5,536 nt of DNA from Leucobacter sp. (lineage in GTDB: Bacteria; Actinomycetota; Actinomycetes; Actinomycetales; Microbacteriaceae): assembly GCA_031178565.1 (NCBI GenBank), contig JAPSIU010000202.1, positions 1-5,536 of the forward strand. Direction: 5' to 3'. Both the position numbers and the translations under genes were made by a program. How positions within the stretch are numbered: the stretch's first letter is position 1; each line of letters opens with the position of its first letter. A model generated the notes under the pieces. It was not told the DNA's origin and did not search any database. It saw nothing but the letters and a program-made list of their open reading frames with translations. Of the stretch, positions 4,544 to 5,536 are shown in pieces.

Positions 4544-5293
4544 ATGAGCGAATTCGCCGAGAGCCCGAAACTGGAGCTGCTGCCCGCGATCGACATGGTC
4601 GACGGCAAGGCCGTCCGCTTGACGCAGGGGGAGGCGGGCACCGAGACCAACTACGGCAGTCCCGTGGATGCCGCGATCGACTGGATCGAGCAGGGCGCCG
4701 AGTGGATCCACCTCGTCGATCTCGACGCCGCGTTCGGGCGCGGCAGCAACGTCGGGGTGGCGCGGAAGATCATCAAGCGCGCTGGAGGACGCGTGAACGT
4801 CGAGTTCTCCGGCGGCATCCGCGACGACGCGAGTCTCGAGGCCGCGATCGAGATGGGGGCCCGCCGAGTCAACCTCGGCACGGCTGCGCTGGAGAATCCC
4901 GAGTGGACCCGATCGGTGATCGCGCGTTTCGGGGACCAGATCGCGGTCGGGCTCGACGTCCGCGGGGAGACGCTCGCAGCACGCGGGTGGACCGAGGAGG
5001 GCGGCAACCTCTGGGATGTGCTGGAGCGCCTCGAAGACGCGCACTGCGCGCGCTACGTGGTCACCGACGTGACGAAGGACGGCACGCTGCGCGGGCCGAA
5101 CATCGAGCTGCTCGAGCAGGTGTGCGCCCGCACGGATCGACCGGTCGTCGCCTCCGGAGGCGTGTCGAGCCTCGACGACCTCGCCGCTCTCCGCTCGGTC
5201 GTCCCGCTCGGGGTCGAGGGGGCGATCGTCGGCAAGGCGCTCTACGACGGCGCGTTCACACTCGCAGCGGCCCTGGACGTGGCCGGGCGCTGA
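4544..5293 (+). CDS. priA: PriA/HisA: phosphoribosyl isomerase A, probably bifunctional in His and Trp synthesis
   Basis: A (beta-alpha)8-barrel enzyme that isomerises ProFAR to PRFAR for histidine synthesis. In many actinobacteria it also does the TrpF reaction on phosphoribosyl anthranilate. The 249-residue product has the general-base Asp17 in LLPAIDMVDG and the general-acid Asp179 in VTDVTKDGTLRGPN. It also has the phosphate-binding loops FSGGIRDD (88-95), NLGTAALENP (110-119), ASGGVSSLDDL and GAIVGKALYDG. WIHLVDLDAAFGRGSN and the Arg147-Gly148-Trp149 loop correspond, from memory, to the PriA type (Arg143/Trp145 in M. tuberculosis), which supports dual function. ATG at 4544 is chosen because later starts would remove Asp17; its Shine-Dalgarno is distant. 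It follows hisH and precedes the SseB-family gene by 13 bp, so all three are probably co-transcribed. Confidence 0.96.
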   Translation: MSEFAESPKLELLPAIDMVDGKAVRLTQGEAGTETNYGSPVDAAIDWIEQGAEWIHLVDLDAAFGRGSNVGVARKIIKRAGGRVNVEFSGGIRDDASLEAAIEMGARRVNLGTAALENPEWTRSVIARFGDQIAVGLDVRGETLAARGWTEEGGNLWDVLERLEDAHCARYVVTDVTKDGTLRGPNIELLEQVCARTDRPVVASGGVSSLDDLAALRSVVPLGVEGAIVGKALYDGAFTLAAALDVAGR

Positions 5294-5295
5294 GC

Positions 5296-5307
5296 CCGGG
5301 ATCCCGG
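5296..5307. other. 12-bp perfect palindrome between priA and the SseB-family gene
   Basis: CCGGGATCCCGG is a perfect palindrome starting 2 nt after the priA stop and ending on the first base of the downstream GTG. It could pair as a short hairpin over the translation start. No clear Shine-Dalgarno is present, so the downstream gene may rely on coupling to priA translation. Confidence 0.4.
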
Positions 5308-5536
5308 TGGCGATCAAGAAGCTTCCCTCCACGGGGGACACCCCGAGATCCACGGGTGCACCCGAGGGCCTCGTCCCGGGAGGGAGTGCCGACTCCGCCG
5401 GGTTCCCGTGGGCCGGCCGCAGCTTCGATCACCACGGAACGGCCTTCGCCGGCGATGACGGAACCGCGCCGGAGGCCGTGCGAGCCGCGGTGCGATCAGT
5501 GCGCGAGGCCGAGGAGGCGACTCGGGGAGCGGCCGG
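5307..5536 (+). CDS. SseB-family protein, N-terminal part (partial, runs off the window)
   Basis: From GTG at 5307 the frame is open to the window end and encodes about 76 residues. The first about 30 are Ser/Thr/Gly/Pro-rich and look disordered. They are followed by ADSAGFPWAGRSFDHHG and FAGDDGTAPEAVRAAVRSVR, which resemble the N-terminal phrase of the SseB-family proteins that, as I recall, sit between priA and infC in Microbacteriaceae. The molecular role of that family in actinobacteria is not established. Codon use is strongly GC-ending, like its neighbours. The GTG is the first good start after priA; an exact start is uncertain because no ribosome-binding site is visible. The family call rests on recognising this short region. 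Confidence 0.7.
   Translation, partial: MAIKKLPSTGDTPRSTGAPEGLVPGGSADSAGFPWAGRSFDHHGTAFAGDDGTAPEAVRAAVRSVREAEEATRGAA

Noticed and set aside
3541..4650. Long minus-strand open frame (369 codons) across hisB and hisH
   Set aside because: It lies opposite two complete his genes with all catalytic motifs. Such frames arise from GC-rich third positions on the other strand, and its translation shows no recognisable domain.
4424..5353. Minus-strand open frame of 309 codons opposite priA
   Set aside because: Antisense shadow of priA, low-complexity translation rich in Arg, Asp, Ala and Val.

Overview
The window is high-GC DNA with an actinobacterial gene set: a LexA repressor divergent from a membrane-anchored LysM protein, a hisC-hisB-hisH-priA histidine cluster, and the start of an SseB-family gene. 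PriA is the actinobacterial HisA type. The gene order, GTG starts and -10 boxes lying 6-7 nt before start codons point to Actinobacteria. Microbacteriaceae, perhaps Leucobacter-like, is my best guess, made from memory and not tested by any search.

Layout. Bases 1-555 hold no confidently assigned gene. They contain several low-complexity blocks: a 15-bp period repeat (1-105), an AT-richer island (about 107-155) that looks like a promoter, a 9-bp GATC-containing repeat (172-234), and G-rich imperfect repeats of about 40 bp with G-quadruplex potential (322-428). The 15-bp repeat can be read on the minus strand as the Pro/Ala/Thr-rich N-terminus of a protein starting at 108 and running off the window. 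Bases 556-1221 are lexA on the minus strand. Bases 1222-1526 are the divergent lexA/LysM control region, with three LexA-box-like sites, a TTCGA array phased to the DNA helix, a candidate promoter in each direction and inverted repeats in the lexA leader. Bases 1527-2000 encode the LysM membrane protein. From 2121 the plus strand carries hisC, hisB, hisH and priA, followed by a truncated SseB-family gene from 5307.

How the genes work together. LexA and the LysM protein look like an SOS checkpoint pair. LexA would repress itself and its neighbour; after DNA damage LexA would cleave itself and release the LysM envelope protein, which by analogy with YneA, DivS and Rv2719c/ChiZ probably slows division. 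The his genes supply four steps of histidine synthesis. HisH needs HisF, which is not in the window, and PriA probably also serves tryptophan synthesis.

I see no novel defence or mobile system. The points most worth checking are the operator architecture between lexA and the LysM gene, the repeat-rich block downstream of lexA, and the leaderless starts.
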